Of a stretch of 64,000 nt of DNA, positions 40,217-48,634 are shown piece after piece. The position numbers and the translations under genes are program-made. The notes under the pieces are model-generated. The model saw nothing but the letters and a program-made list of their open reading frames with translations. It searched no databases and was not told the DNA's origin. Every line of letters starts with the position of its first letter. The stretch's first letter is position 1. The stretch comes from Alteromonadaceae bacterium M269. Lineage in GTDB: Bacteria > Pseudomonadota > Gammaproteobacteria > Enterobacterales > Alteromonadaceae. The stretch covers positions 248,001 through 312,000 of the forward strand of contig SMNZ01000002.1 of NCBI GenBank assembly GCA_004353515.1. The letters are read 5' to 3'.

Positions 40217-41335
40217 ATGCATTTAAAAAAGAAAATGTTAACTGTTGCAGTACTGGGGGGACTCGTGAGTTTGCAGTCCCAAGCTAATGAATTACAGCGA
40301 GATCAATTGATTCATCAAACAGATAGCCAGGTGGCGAAAATGTTCTCGTCTCAGTTGGTTGACGAATCAAAGCGTTCAAAGCTCGTGGAGATGGTTAGTC
40401 AATCTCAAACGCCATTGAGGGTAGCAGATGTGTTGCCTGACATGATGCAATCGAAGACGCAGCAGCTTCTCAATCAAAGTCGTCTAAGTAGGCCTTTTGT
40501 TGAATCTCAATCTTGGGAAAAGAACGATATAGTGCCTGAATTATGGTTACATATGCCTAAGTCTCGGAGTTTAGACAGCGATATGTCCGATATGGTCGTT
40601 GCATTTCCGCCAGCTGGTGATGAGAAGAGTTGGACTCAAGTTGTTGGCTACTCAATGAGTGGCGAAGAAGTTTATATGGATGTCGATACTAAGCCTGATT
40701 TCCCTGTACTAGTTGTCGACAGTGAAGGCTACCACACCTTGTCGCTAGGCATTCAAAAGGTAAACAGCCTGTTGTCTGCTTCAGGCTTGCAGAAAGAGTC
40801 AACAGTCTCGGTCGCTAACACAGGTGGCTTTGAGGCAACTAAGTTAAGCAAGATACATCTGAACGATGACGAAGAACCTTGGATAAAGGGCGGCGCTGAA
40901 GTTTATGCTCTTGTTAATGGTGTGCTTGAAGATAATGACCCTAACATCGTTGCGGTACAGATGCCTTATCTTGATCATGATGGTACTAACTATTATCCCA
41001 ATCAAATCGTCGTAAGCTGGCGTGACTATAACTATCAAATTGCGGATATGCTGTTATATGAAGCCGACAGCAATCACAACTATAAGGATTTGGTTCAGGC
41101 GTTGATTACTGCCGTCGGAGCAGCTGGTTCGTTAGCCGGGTTAGAACCCGCTATCGCAATCTCGGAAATAACCAATCGTGTTATCGACGCAACCCCAGAT
41201 GCTTGGTATACGGACGATGATGATTTTATTGATGCTTGTTACAGTATAGAAACAGGGCGTACCTATAACAATATGTCTTGTGCAGGTGCTAATGCGACTA
41301 TTAGCTTGCAGCCTTTCTTCGTAAGAGAAAACTAG
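40217..41335 (+). CDS. Secreted protein, probably DUF3103 family
   Basis: The 372-residue protein starts with a signal peptide (basic MHLKKK, hydrophobic core, cleavage likely after SQA near residue 23). The mature part has the acidic blocks LNDDEEPWIKG, MPYLDHDGTNYYPNQ and TDDDDFIDACYS, which resemble what I remember of DUF3103 proteins from marine gammaproteobacteria. Two cysteines near the C-terminus could form a disulfide. The function is unknown. A strong terminator lies on each side, so it is a single-gene unit. Aspartate clusters might bind calcium; that is only a guess. Confidence 0.7.
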   Translation: MHLKKKMLTVAVLGGLVSLQSQANELQRDQLIHQTDSQVAKMFSSQLVDESKRSKLVEMVSQSQTPLRVADVLPDMMQSKTQQLLNQSRLSRPFVESQSWEKNDIVPELWLHMPKSRSLDSDMSDMVVAFPPAGDEKSWTQVVGYSMSGEEVYMDVDTKPDFPVLVVDSEGYHTLSLGIQKVNSLLSASGLQKESTVSVANTGGFEATKLSKIHLNDDEEPWIKGGAEVYALVNGVLEDNDPNIVAVQMPYLDHDGTNYYPNQIVVSWRDYNYQIADMLLYEADSNHNYKDLVQALITAVGAAGSLAGLEPAIAISEITNRVIDATPDAWYTDDDDFIDACYSIETGRTYNNMSCAGANATISLQPFFVREN

Positions 41336-41343
41336 GTAGTAAT

Positions 41344-41377
41344 ACCCAGTATCTGCATCTGCAGTGCTGGGTTTTTC
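41344..41377 (+). terminator. Rho-independent terminator after the DUF3103-like gene
   Basis: ACCCAG (41344-41349) pairs with CTGGGT (41367-41372), with an inner CTGCA/TGCAG stem, then TTTTT. Confidence 0.85.
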
Positions 41378-41536
41378 CTCTTAAACTGACATAGTAATGA
41401 ATAAAATGTTTTTGCGTCAGAACTGTAAGGTTCTGGTGCTAGTTACCTTTCTTTAAACACTTCCGAGCGCTTGCAGGACTTAGGACAAGTCTTTATGCTT
41501 GCTGCGCATATCATAAAATCAATAGGTTACTCATAA

Positions 41537-42742
41537 ATGCCAAACTCAGACTTTTCGTTAATACCTGCAGATCAACCTTTTGCAGTTCTTGCCGCTCTTT
41601 TCGCTATTGCTTTATTTGGATTTTGGGCAGAACAAAAGTCTTGGGGGAAAATGGTCACCGGAACAGTCTGGGCTATCTTAGGTGCGATTTTGGCGTCAAA
41701 CTTAGGGCTGATTCCCAAAGACGCTCCAGCTTATGGTTTTGTTTTCACATATTGTGTTCCCGCCATAATTCCTTTGTTCTTAATGCATGCCGATGTGCGA
41801 CGTATCATTGCTGAGAGTGGGCGTGTTGGGATTGCTTTTATTTTGGCCTGTATTGGTACTGCAACTGGCGCAATCTTAGCGGCGGGTATGCTGGATGTTG
41901 GTGCGCAGGAAGCCGCGCTTGCCGGTATTTTTACTGCTACTTACACAGGTGGATCAGTTAACTATGCAGCCGTTATTCAGTCCACGGGATTTGATGATGC
42001 GAACATTATTTCAGCAGCAACAGCCGTTGATAACTTAATGAGTGCGGTCTTCTTAGCCGTTATCGCTATTATGCCTGCTTCTAAATGGTTAATGAGCCGT
42101 TTTGCTCAACGTAATCACGTACTCGAGAATGTTGAAGAAGAATCTAATGGCGAATCTCAGGTTACGGGTTTGAGTTTGGCGTCTGCGATTACTTTTACCT
42201 TGGTTGTCGTTGCTTTGTCTGATGGCTTAGTCGCTTTACTCAATAGCGGTTCTGACTTTGATTATGGTCGTTTGCGCTACGTCTTTATTACTTTGTTCTC
42301 AGTGATTCCTGCAACACTCTTCCCTGCGCAGATGAAGAAGATGCACGGAGGCCAAACTATTGGACTGGTTTTAGCCTTTGTATTCTTCGCAGCTATTGCT
42401 GCGGGGGCTGATGTTGCTAAGTTGTTGAGCGTTGCTCCGATCTTATTGGGTTTTGTTATCATTCTCTTGATTGTTCATTTCGCGGTCGTTTTCGTTGGGG
42501 GAGCCATTATTTCAAAACTTGCTCGCATGCTTTCAAGCAATGATAAAGAGCCTGCACTAGCCTTATCACTTCCCGAAATTATTATCGCGTCAAACGCAGC
42601 AATTCTTGGTGCTACAACGGCGCCTGCACTAGCTGTGGCTCGCGGCTGGACTGGGTTGGCAACACCCGGTGTTCTTGCAGGAGTTGCGGGTTATATTGTG
42701 GGTACGCCTTTAGGTTTGGCAGTCGCCACTTTATTAAGCTAG
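41537..42742 (+). CDS. DUF819 family membrane protein
   Basis: The 401-residue protein has about ten to eleven membrane segments and the DUF819 (YjcL-like) features: PAIIPLFLMHADVRRI early, the TYTGGSVNYAAV loop in the middle and NAAILGATTAPALA near the C-terminus, suggesting an inverted-repeat transporter fold. The substrate is unknown. It is followed after 70 bases by a DUF192 gene on the same strand, possibly cotranscribed. Confidence 0.85.
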   Translation: MPNSDFSLIPADQPFAVLAALFAIALFGFWAEQKSWGKMVTGTVWAILGAILASNLGLIPKDAPAYGFVFTYCVPAIIPLFLMHADVRRIIAESGRVGIAFILACIGTATGAILAAGMLDVGAQEAALAGIFTATYTGGSVNYAAVIQSTGFDDANIISAATAVDNLMSAVFLAVIAIMPASKWLMSRFAQRNHVLENVEEESNGESQVTGLSLASAITFTLVVVALSDGLVALLNSGSDFDYGRLRYVFITLFSVIPATLFPAQMKKMHGGQTIGLVLAFVFFAAIAAGADVAKLLSVAPILLGFVIILLIVHFAVVFVGGAIISKLARMLSSNDKEPALALSLPEIIIASNAAILGATTAPALAVARGWTGLATPGVLAGVAGYIVGTPLGLAVATLLS

Positions 42743-42812
42743 CTTTACATCAAGAATAATGTAAAACAGTGCTCCCGATTGTATCGGCGCTTTAAAACGC
42801 GAGGTTGTGGAA

Positions 42813-43268
42813 ATGACCCAAAAAAATTCAGCAGTGATTGGTTTTGTATCCTTGATGTTTGCACTTTATACCGCCATGGTTATGGGACATTCGCGAGCCT
42901 CATTTGAAAAAGCCACTATAACTATCGGTAAAAAAGAATTGGCTTTGGAGTACGCTAATACGCCTGAACTTAGGTCGCACGGTTTGCAACATAGAAAAGT
43001 GATGTGTGACGACTGCGGTATGTTGTTTAAGTTTGAAGAAAGCCATATCGCATCATTCTGGATGAAAGATACTTTTCTACCTTTGGACATCGCTTTTGTT
43101 ACAGCAGATGGACACATTATCCGTATAGCGCAAATGCAACCTTTTGAAATGAAAATGGAGTCCTCCAAGGAGCCAGTGCTTTATGCTATTGAAATGCATC
43201 AAGGCTGGTTTGCGAAAAATAACGTGAAGGTTGGTGATATAGTTGATTTTAGTCAGATAACACAATAG
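42813..43268 (+). CDS. DUF192 family exported protein
   Basis: The ATG at 42813 with GAGG 8 bases upstream gives 151 residues; an in-frame GTG two codons earlier is less well placed. An N-terminal hydrophobic segment (about 8-27) looks like a signal peptide or anchor. The DUF192 domain follows, with ELRSHGLQHRKVM, the SFWMKDTFLPLDIAFV stretch and a late VLYAIEM. The function is unknown. It is 11 bases before pip and likely cotranscribed with it. Confidence 0.88.
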   Translation: MTQKNSAVIGFVSLMFALYTAMVMGHSRASFEKATITIGKKELALEYANTPELRSHGLQHRKVMCDDCGMLFKFEESHIASFWMKDTFLPLDIAFVTADGHIIRIAQMQPFEMKMESSKEPVLYAIEMHQGWFAKNNVKVGDIVDFSQITQ

Positions 43269-43279
43269 GAATTGAATGA

Positions 43280-44227
43280 ATGTCTGAATTTTTCCCTGAA
43301 ATTGAACCCTATGATACGAGGCTCGTTGACGTAGGTGATTCGCACCAAGTTTACGTCGAACAATGTGGAAATGCTGACGGGCAGCCTGTTGTTTTCGTGC
43401 ATGGTGGACCGGGTGGCGGTTGTTCTGAAAAAGACAGGCGCTTCTTTGACCCTGACAAGTACCGGATAATTCTGTTTGATCAACGTGGTTGTGGCCGTTC
43501 TGTTCCTCACGGTTTATTGCAAGATAACAATACTCAATTGCTCGTTTCAGATATGGAATTGATTCGACAGCTGTTAGGTATTGATACTTGGCATGTATTT
43601 GGAGGCTCATGGGGATCGACGCTTTCATTGGTTTATGCGCAAAGCCACCCGGAAAAAGTAAGAAGCCTAGTCTTGCGCGGAATATTCTTAGCTAGACCAC
43701 AAGATATTGAATGGACATTTAATGGAGGAGGGGCCGCTCGTCTGTTCCCTGAGTATTGGGCCGACTTTGTTAATGCATTCCCTCACAAGTCAGTTAGTGA
43801 TTACGTCGCTGAAGGTTATGAGTTGATGCTCGGAGAAGATAAAAAGCTGGCGCGAAAGATTGCTCATGCTTGGACTCAATGGGAGTTAAGGTGTTGTACA
43901 TTGTTGCCCAATGCTGAGTTTGTTGCTGAAAATTTGGATGAAGATCATTGCTGGACATTAGCGAGGCATGAAGCTCACTTTATGAAGAATGCTTGCTTTT
44001 TGAGCGACAACCAAATACTCAATAATTGTCACTTAATCGAACATATACCAACAGTTATAGTCCATGGTCGTTACGATATTGTGTGCCCATTTGATAATGC
44101 TACTGCATTACATCAACGCCTTCCCAAATCCTCATTAAAAATTGCAGAAGATTCAGGTCATGCTTCGTCTGAGGAGAGTACTCGAGCCTTGTTGGTTGAA
44201 GCGACTCAGCATATGGTCACTATTTAA
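43280..44227 (+). CDS. pip: Prolyl aminopeptidase (proline iminopeptidase)
   Basis: Alpha/beta hydrolase of family S33 that removes N-terminal proline from peptides. The 315-residue protein has the oxyanion motif HGGPGGG, the DQRGCGRS motif, the nucleophile S110 in GGSWGSTL, aspartate in HGRYDIVCP and histidine in SGHASSE. The length and motifs fit the cytoplasmic bacterial enzyme. Family members may have other aminopeptidase activities. Confidence 0.93.
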   Translation: MSEFFPEIEPYDTRLVDVGDSHQVYVEQCGNADGQPVVFVHGGPGGGCSEKDRRFFDPDKYRIILFDQRGCGRSVPHGLLQDNNTQLLVSDMELIRQLLGIDTWHVFGGSWGSTLSLVYAQSHPEKVRSLVLRGIFLARPQDIEWTFNGGGAARLFPEYWADFVNAFPHKSVSDYVAEGYELMLGEDKKLARKIAHAWTQWELRCCTLLPNAEFVAENLDEDHCWTLARHEAHFMKNACFLSDNQILNNCHLIEHIPTVIVHGRYDIVCPFDNATALHQRLPKSSLKIAEDSGHASSEESTRALLVEATQHMVTI

Positions 44228-44609
44228 ACGGCTGAGTAATCAAGGTTGTAACTTTTTGTTAAAACCTTGATCTTTGGCAGCTTGAAATAGCGCTTTTGTC
44301 TTAAAACACTGTCAAAACTAATCTTTGTGATAGAAATGTGATAACTAATGCCTAGTTATAAGCTGCTCGCGCTATCACATTAAAAGTTTTGCAAGTCGTC
44401 GTTGATTTTTATCTTCGAATGTTGAGGCTGAGCAAAGTGTTTATTGTTTGTTCAATTACTTCTGTTCAGCGGGATTGCACTCATTCCCATCTTATCTCTT
44501 ATCAGTGCAATCGGCCTTTAACAATACTCAAGTAAACAATAGGTTAGGATATACGAGCGGGAAAAGTGACAAAATGTCTTGGACTGCTTAGAGAGAGTTG
44601 TTGCTTCGC
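44228..44609. other. Convergent gap between pip and the PLP-enzyme gene
   Basis: A 382-base gap with no gene found. A 9-base stem ATCAAGGTT (44239-44247) / AACCTTGAT (44263-44271) follows pip and may end its transcript although the T tract is poor. Beyond it are three further inverted repeats: AATGTGATA (44335-44343) / TATCACATT (44373-44381), ATAACTA (44341-44347) / TAGTTAT (44353-44359), and GATTGCACT (44473-44481) / AGTGCAATC (44514-44522). Confidence 0.6.
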
Positions 44610-45551
44610 TTATTGGAAATCGTTTGCTCTGTCTCCTTGTAAGCCTCCTGTATGCAAAGCTAGTATCTTTGCCCCTTTACTGAAGTATTTTTGTTGTATG
44701 AGCTGTTTTAGACCATAAAACATTTTTCCACTGTATGTTGGTTCAACGGGGATCTGCGTTTGAAGCATAAACTCTCGGCAAAACTTAACTAGATCTGCTG
44801 GCCGCTTGGCATAACCACCACAATGAAAGTCATGGTGAATCCTCCAGTTGTCATTTCGCGTTGCTTCTTGAAACAATGTGACGGTCTCTTGCTCAAGGTA
44901 GTCTTGTCCTTTGAGCATTGCAATTCCGTGAATTTGTGTAATAGAAGGACAGGCTTTTATCAAACCCGCTAACGTACCCGCACTCGCTACAGGACATACG
45001 ACGATATCGTAATCTCTATTAAATTCCTGAACTAGTTCAGCCAAGCCGGGTATTGCGAGCTTGTGAGAGCCACCTTCTGGGATAATGAGGGCACTAGGAT
45101 ACTGCTTTTTGAGAGCTTCCAAGTGGGCAGGGTTATTCCTTTCTTTGTATTCGATTTTAGTGACATATTTTATGTCAGTACCCAGGTTGCTTATGTCATG
45201 CAACATGGGAGTAAGTCGATCTTGATAGTTTCCTCTTATGATTGCTGTCATTTTGATACCTAGCTTGCTACAACAGTGTGCTAGTGCATGAATATGGTTT
45301 GAGTAACCACCACCAAAGCTAACGATATGCGCTTTATCGCTGTTGTCTGTTAGGAACTTTTTAAGTTGATACTTTAATTTGCGCCATTTATTGCCTGATA
45401 TTGTGTTGTGTATCAAGTCATCTCTTTTTACATAAAGACTGTATTCGTCAATGTGCTCCCATTGAGGGAAAATGGCTGTTTCTGGCGTTGGAAGCCTCAG
45501 TTCTAACTTATTTTCCAAAGTAGACAGGCAAGGTTCTTTCGGATTGGTCAT
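44610..45551 (-). CDS. PLP-dependent enzyme, ACC deaminase / D-cysteine desulfhydrase family
   Basis: Fold type II PLP enzyme. From the ATG at 45551 the product has 313 residues and shows the family stretch LYVKRDDLIHNTISGNKWRKL (as position, about 39-59) with the PLP lysine in SGNKWRK, the FGGGYSNHIHA phosphate region and a late LALHTGG. The enzyme could be a D-cysteine desulfhydrase or ACC deaminase; key residues to separate them were not resolved. Longer in-frame starts at 45599 and 45665 would overlap the divergent MAPEG gene. No ribosome site is obvious at any of them. Confidence 0.85.
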   Translation of the reverse strand: MTNPKEPCLSTLENKLELRLPTPETAIFPQWEHIDEYSLYVKRDDLIHNTISGNKWRKLKYQLKKFLTDNSDKAHIVSFGGGYSNHIHALAHCCSKLGIKMTAIIRGNYQDRLTPMLHDISNLGTDIKYVTKIEYKERNNPAHLEALKKQYPSALIIPEGGSHKLAIPGLAELVQEFNRDYDIVVCPVASAGTLAGLIKACPSITQIHGIAMLKGQDYLEQETVTLFQEATRNDNWRIHHDFHCGGYAKRPADLVKFCREFMLQTQIPVEPTYSGKMFYGLKQLIQQKYFSKGAKILALHTGGLQGDRANDFQ

Positions 45552-45588
45552 GGTGTTTGTAAAGTATTTGTGTACCTGAGAGCTGTTT

Positions 45589-46026
45589 ATGTTTAGCATA
45601 TCGTCCCAAAATGAGTTCGAGAGGATAGCTGTGGCGACTTTACTTATCTGCCTGTTTATTGTCATTTTAATGCCATTTATCGCGAAAATACCGTTAGCAA
45701 TGGCGATGAATAAACTTGGTGGGTACGATAATAGATACCCTCGCCAACAGCAATCTCAATTAACAGGATTTGGTGCTAGGGCTAAAGCAGGACATGAAAA
45801 TGCGTTCGAGGCTATCATCATTTTTGCACCCAGTATTTTGGCCGTTATCGCCGTAGGCGCCGTTGATGAGGTTGCCAAGTCTTTGGCAATGTTGTTTGTT
45901 GGTGCGCGAATTGGGTACCACATTATGTACCTATTAGATAAAGATAAGTTGCGTTCATTACTATGGGTTGTGGCATTATTTTCTTCGCTTGCCTTGATGA
46001 TTATGGCTATTCGTCACGTAGGCTAA
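45589..46026 (+). CDS. MAPEG family membrane protein
   Basis: The 145-residue protein has four hydrophobic segments (about 13-37, 70-90, 93-110 and 120-141). The AR-KAGHENAFEAIIIFAP stretch is typical of the MAPEG superfamily (eicosanoid and glutathione metabolism proteins). Bacterial members are poorly characterised; some use glutathione. It is divergent from the PLP gene with only 37 bases between the chosen starts. Confidence 0.85.
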   Translation: MFSISSQNEFERIAVATLLICLFIVILMPFIAKIPLAMAMNKLGGYDNRYPRQQQSQLTGFGARAKAGHENAFEAIIIFAPSILAVIAVGAVDEVAKSLAMLFVGARIGYHIMYLLDKDKLRSLLWVVALFSSLALMIMAIRHVG

Positions 46027-46172
46027 GAAAGTATTGGTTATTTCCCTGTTGATTGTTTAATTTGGGTTATGAGTAAATTGCGGTTTGTGAATGACAAACA
46101 ACGAAGATTAAAGTTTGTCGGTCAGGAAGAACAATAGATGTTGCTTAATACTTATACAGGTTGTGGATATAA

Positions 46173-46538
46173 ATGAGTTTTTCAGTATTAATTTGTGATG
46201 ACTCAGCATTAGCTCGTAAGTCTGTACGTCGGTGTTTACCTGAGGAGCTTCAAGAAAATGTTACCTTTGCGGCAAATGGGCAAGAAGCGGTAGATTATCT
46301 GCAAGATAACCCGACAGATCTTCTTTTCCTTGATTTAACGATGCCTGTCCTTGATGGTGTCGGTGTGCTAGAAGCCATTAAAAGAGAAAAAATTGAAGTT
46401 TTTGTCATCGTGATTTCTGGTGATGTTCAACCGCAAATGCAAAGCCGAGTTAGAGAGCTCGGTGCACTGGACTTTATTAGTAAACCTATTGATTCAGAGC
46501 GCTTAACCAAAGTTCTACAAACCTTCGGCCTCTATTAA
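46173..46538 (+). CDS. Stand-alone response regulator receiver
   Basis: A CheY-like receiver domain and nothing else (121 residues). Acidic pocket D9/D10, phosphoacceptor D54 in FLDLTMPVLDG, S82 in the T/S position and K104 in SKPID are all present, so it should be phosphorylated. No histidine kinase, output domain or chemotaxis gene is near. Its partner is unknown. In several marine bacteria similar orphan receivers act with CheC/CheX-like phosphatases, but none is seen here. Confidence 0.9.
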   Translation: MSFSVLICDDSALARKSVRRCLPEELQENVTFAANGQEAVDYLQDNPTDLLFLDLTMPVLDGVGVLEAIKREKIEVFVIVISGDVQPQMQSRVRELGALDFISKPIDSERLTKVLQTFGLY

Positions 46539-46724
46539 TTTGGTTCATATCAACAAGCTTTAAGCATTTATAAAATAATTGTGGTAGTATTTTTACTCGT
46601 TATCTCTGAGAGCATTTGTATGACAACTGTCTACTTAGACGTCAATACTTACATCTTTTTTCAGCAATAACGGTTACAATAGTTCATAATTTAAGTCATT
46701 AGTATCTGGTTATCTTCTTCTGCT

Positions 46725-47801
46725 ATGCAAAATTTTTTCCTAATCCTAACCGGTGTTGCTATTGGTTCGCATATCCTGGTTATTGCTAAGCTACTGACCG
46801 AGTATCGCCATATTATTACGGCGAGAATCTTAAGCCTCAAATTGGTTGGTGCCACTTGTTATATGTTGCAGCCTTTTGTTGTTGATGCTCCAAATTTCCT
46901 ATTTTTCTTGCAGGTAGCGGGGATGGCGACTCCAGCATTATTCTGGATGTTTGCATCGACTTTATTTGCAGGAACGGAGTCTGGTCAAAAGTTGCACTCT
47001 GGGCATTATGTCGGTCTCGTCGCCTGTTTGACTATTGGTGTATTGACTTGCGCTGAAGTTTTTCCGATTGGTGTCGGTTCATTCATGCACGTCGCTGGCT
47101 TGGTTTGTACCAGTTTGCTAGTGTTTTTGGGATTGTCTGACATTGTGAAGAATTGGAAATCTGACCTAGTTGAGTGCCGCCGTCTTCTGAGGGTAGGGCT
47201 TGCCATATCGTCAGGTGTCTTTTTGCTGTCAACTGTTGTTAGTGAATTTATCTATGGGCATGGTCAGTTCCCAGATGCACTTATTCATATGAATATTGCA
47301 ATTATTAGCTTCCTTTCTCTGGGGTTAGCTTATGTTGTACTGATTTCAACATCGAACTTGATCATCGAATCCATTGATGACCTGGCGTCTGAGGCTGTGG
47401 TTAAACCCCAAGTTGAACCTTCTGTTGCGGATAGCCAATGGTTAAAAAGCTTAAACTATGCAATGGAAGTTGAATATAGATATAGAGAGGTTGATTTGAC
47501 GATAGGTGGGCTGGCTGAGTACGTGAATATTCCAGAGCATCAATTACGCCGATTGATTAATCAGCACTTAGGGTATAGAAATTTTAATGATTATTTGAAT
47601 CGTTATCGAGTGAGAGATGCTGCCGAACGTTTGGCTGACCCTACTTTGGTCCGAACGCCTATTTTGACCATTGCTATTGAATCGGGATATGCATCGTTAA
47701 CGACTTTTAACAAAGCCTTTAAAGCATTGAAAGAAATGACTCCCAGTGAATTTAGACGCTCAAGTGGTTTATCTGTCAATCAAGAGCTGACCGATTATTA
47801 A
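46725..47801 (+). CDS. AraC family regulator with a membrane-embedded N-terminal half
   Basis: The 358-residue protein has about six to seven hydrophobic segments in residues 1-215, a short linker, then an AraC-type double helix-turn-helix DNA-binding domain (about 255-350; LTIGGLAEYVNIPEHQLRRLI and AIESGYASLTTFNKAFKALKEMTPSEFRR as its two signature regions). It is therefore a one-piece membrane-bound transcription factor. The signal and targets are unknown. The small secreted protein gene 112 bases downstream is the nearest possible target. Confidence 0.85.
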   Translation: MQNFFLILTGVAIGSHILVIAKLLTEYRHIITARILSLKLVGATCYMLQPFVVDAPNFLFFLQVAGMATPALFWMFASTLFAGTESGQKLHSGHYVGLVACLTIGVLTCAEVFPIGVGSFMHVAGLVCTSLLVFLGLSDIVKNWKSDLVECRRLLRVGLAISSGVFLLSTVVSEFIYGHGQFPDALIHMNIAIISFLSLGLAYVVLISTSNLIIESIDDLASEAVVKPQVEPSVADSQWLKSLNYAMEVEYRYREVDLTIGGLAEYVNIPEHQLRRLINQHLGYRNFNDYLNRYRVRDAAERLADPTLVRTPILTIAIESGYASLTTFNKAFKALKEMTPSEFRRSSGLSVNQELTDY

Positions 47802-47913
47802 TTTTCGATAACCGATTTCGAAAATCACTATATGTTTTCACAATCGGTAAGACAAATTCGCTGTTTTTTCTTCTAATAAATTTATTAGCTTAAACTTATT
47901 AGGAAGAAAGACG

Positions 47914-48213
47914 ATGAAAATCATGTTATCTGCTGCGGCAGCTGTTGTCCTAGGTCTGACGACTATCTCAAACGTTTCTGCTCAAGAATTGAGTAAGAGT
48001 GAAGTTAAATCTCAAGCTGTCGAACTTTGCCAAGATGCTGCAAAGAAAAGGTATGGCGAAAACTCTATTTTGTCTGTTGGAAAAAAAGCAAAATGGGATA
48101 ATAGTCTTAAAGGTGCCTCTGTTAGATTGAAGATTAAACCTGAATCGAAAAGAGCCACTAAATACTCTTGTACTGTATACGTAGATAAGTCAGTGACTTT
48201 TTCTAAAGCCTAA
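47914..48213 (+). CDS. Small secreted protein of unknown family
   Basis: The 99-residue protein begins with a clear signal peptide (MKIMLSAAAAVVLGLTTISNVSA, as position 1-23, cut before QEL). The mature part of about 76 residues is lysine-rich and has just two cysteines, one near each end (ELCQDA and YSCTVY), which could form one disulfide. AGGAAGA lies upstream of the ATG. I do not recognise the family. Predicted to be periplasmic. Confidence 0.75.
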   Translation: MKIMLSAAAAVVLGLTTISNVSAQELSKSEVKSQAVELCQDAAKKRYGENSILSVGKKAKWDNSLKGASVRLKIKPESKRATKYSCTVYVDKSVTFSKA

Positions 48214-48514
48214 AGTTCTAAAGTTTTATGTGAAAGCAGAGCCTTAAGGTTCCCCACTTTTCCAGAGCTTTGTTTTCACATGTTTTTGCATGTACCCCTC
48301 TCAATTTACTTGGTGAAATTAATATAAACTTTTCACCTAGATTACTTAATTCCCCCTTTCGTGTTTAAGTTATCAGTTAATTTTTAAATATTTAGGTTGA
48401 ATGTTTCGCCTTTATGTCTGTATGCTAAAAGCACAGTGATTCATCGATATTAGTATTTATCGAATAAAATACGCCTTAAAGCGTAATTTCTGAACAGCAA
48501 TAAAATAATCAAAT
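48214..48514 (+). other. Intergenic region before the thr operon control sites
   Basis: No gene seen. An inverted repeat ATGTGAAA (48228-48235) / TTTCACAT (48274-48281) followed by GTTTTTG may end the upstream transcript. A second, GGTGAAA (48312-48318) / TTTCACC (48331-48337), lies in AT-rich DNA. The thr promoter is probably near the end of this stretch but no clear -35/-10 pair could be fixed. Confidence 0.5.
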
Positions 48515-48546
48515 AGACGTATTGACATATAGACGTCTATACGGCA
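48515..48546. promoter_or_regulatory. Tandem met boxes: candidate MetJ operator of the thr operon
   Basis: Four successive 8-base units compare with the MetJ consensus AGACGTCT as follows: AGACGTAT (48515, 7 of 8), TGACATAT (48523, 5 of 8), AGACGTCT (48531, 8 of 8), ATACGGCA (48539, 5 of 8). MetJ binds two or more adjacent boxes with exactly this 8-base period. The perfect box sits in a 14-base palindrome (48528-48541). The array covers a TTGACA (48522-48527) and ends 10 bases before thrL. Whether this genome encodes MetJ cannot be seen here. Confidence 0.6.
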
Positions 48547-48556
48547 AATTGAAGAC

Positions 48557-48634
48557 ATGAACAGATTAAATCGCGTTAGCGCAACTACCATTATGACGAT
48601 TATGACCACCCTAAGGGATGTGGTCACTGGCTAG
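48557..48634 (+). CDS. thrL: thr operon leader peptide ThrL
   Basis: A 25-codon open frame with six Thr and two Ile codons, eight of 25. Six of the first seven (Thr 10, 11, 14, 17 and 18 and Ile 12 and 15) cluster as TTIMTIMTT at codons 10-18. In E. coli a similar Thr/Ile-rich peptide controls thrABC by ribosome stalling. GAAG lies just before the ATG. Codons 17-18 lie on the first strand of the attenuator, the position needed for stalling to switch the fold. Confidence 0.9.
   Translation: MNRLNRVSATTIMTIMTTLRDVVTG

Noticed and set aside
43077-43628. Minus-strand open frame of 183 codons opposite the DUF192 and pip genes
   Set aside because: Antisense to two coding genes with clear family motifs; composition (His/Gln/Arg rich) typical of a shadow frame.
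47801-47825. ATTTTCG/CGAAAAT repeat after the AraC gene as a terminator
   Set aside because: No T run follows and the stem is AT-rich.
48522-48550. TTGACA as the -35 box of the thr promoter
   Set aside because: At 17 bases the -10 would be CAAATT and transcription would begin at the thrL ATG, leaving no leader; the promoter position is left open.
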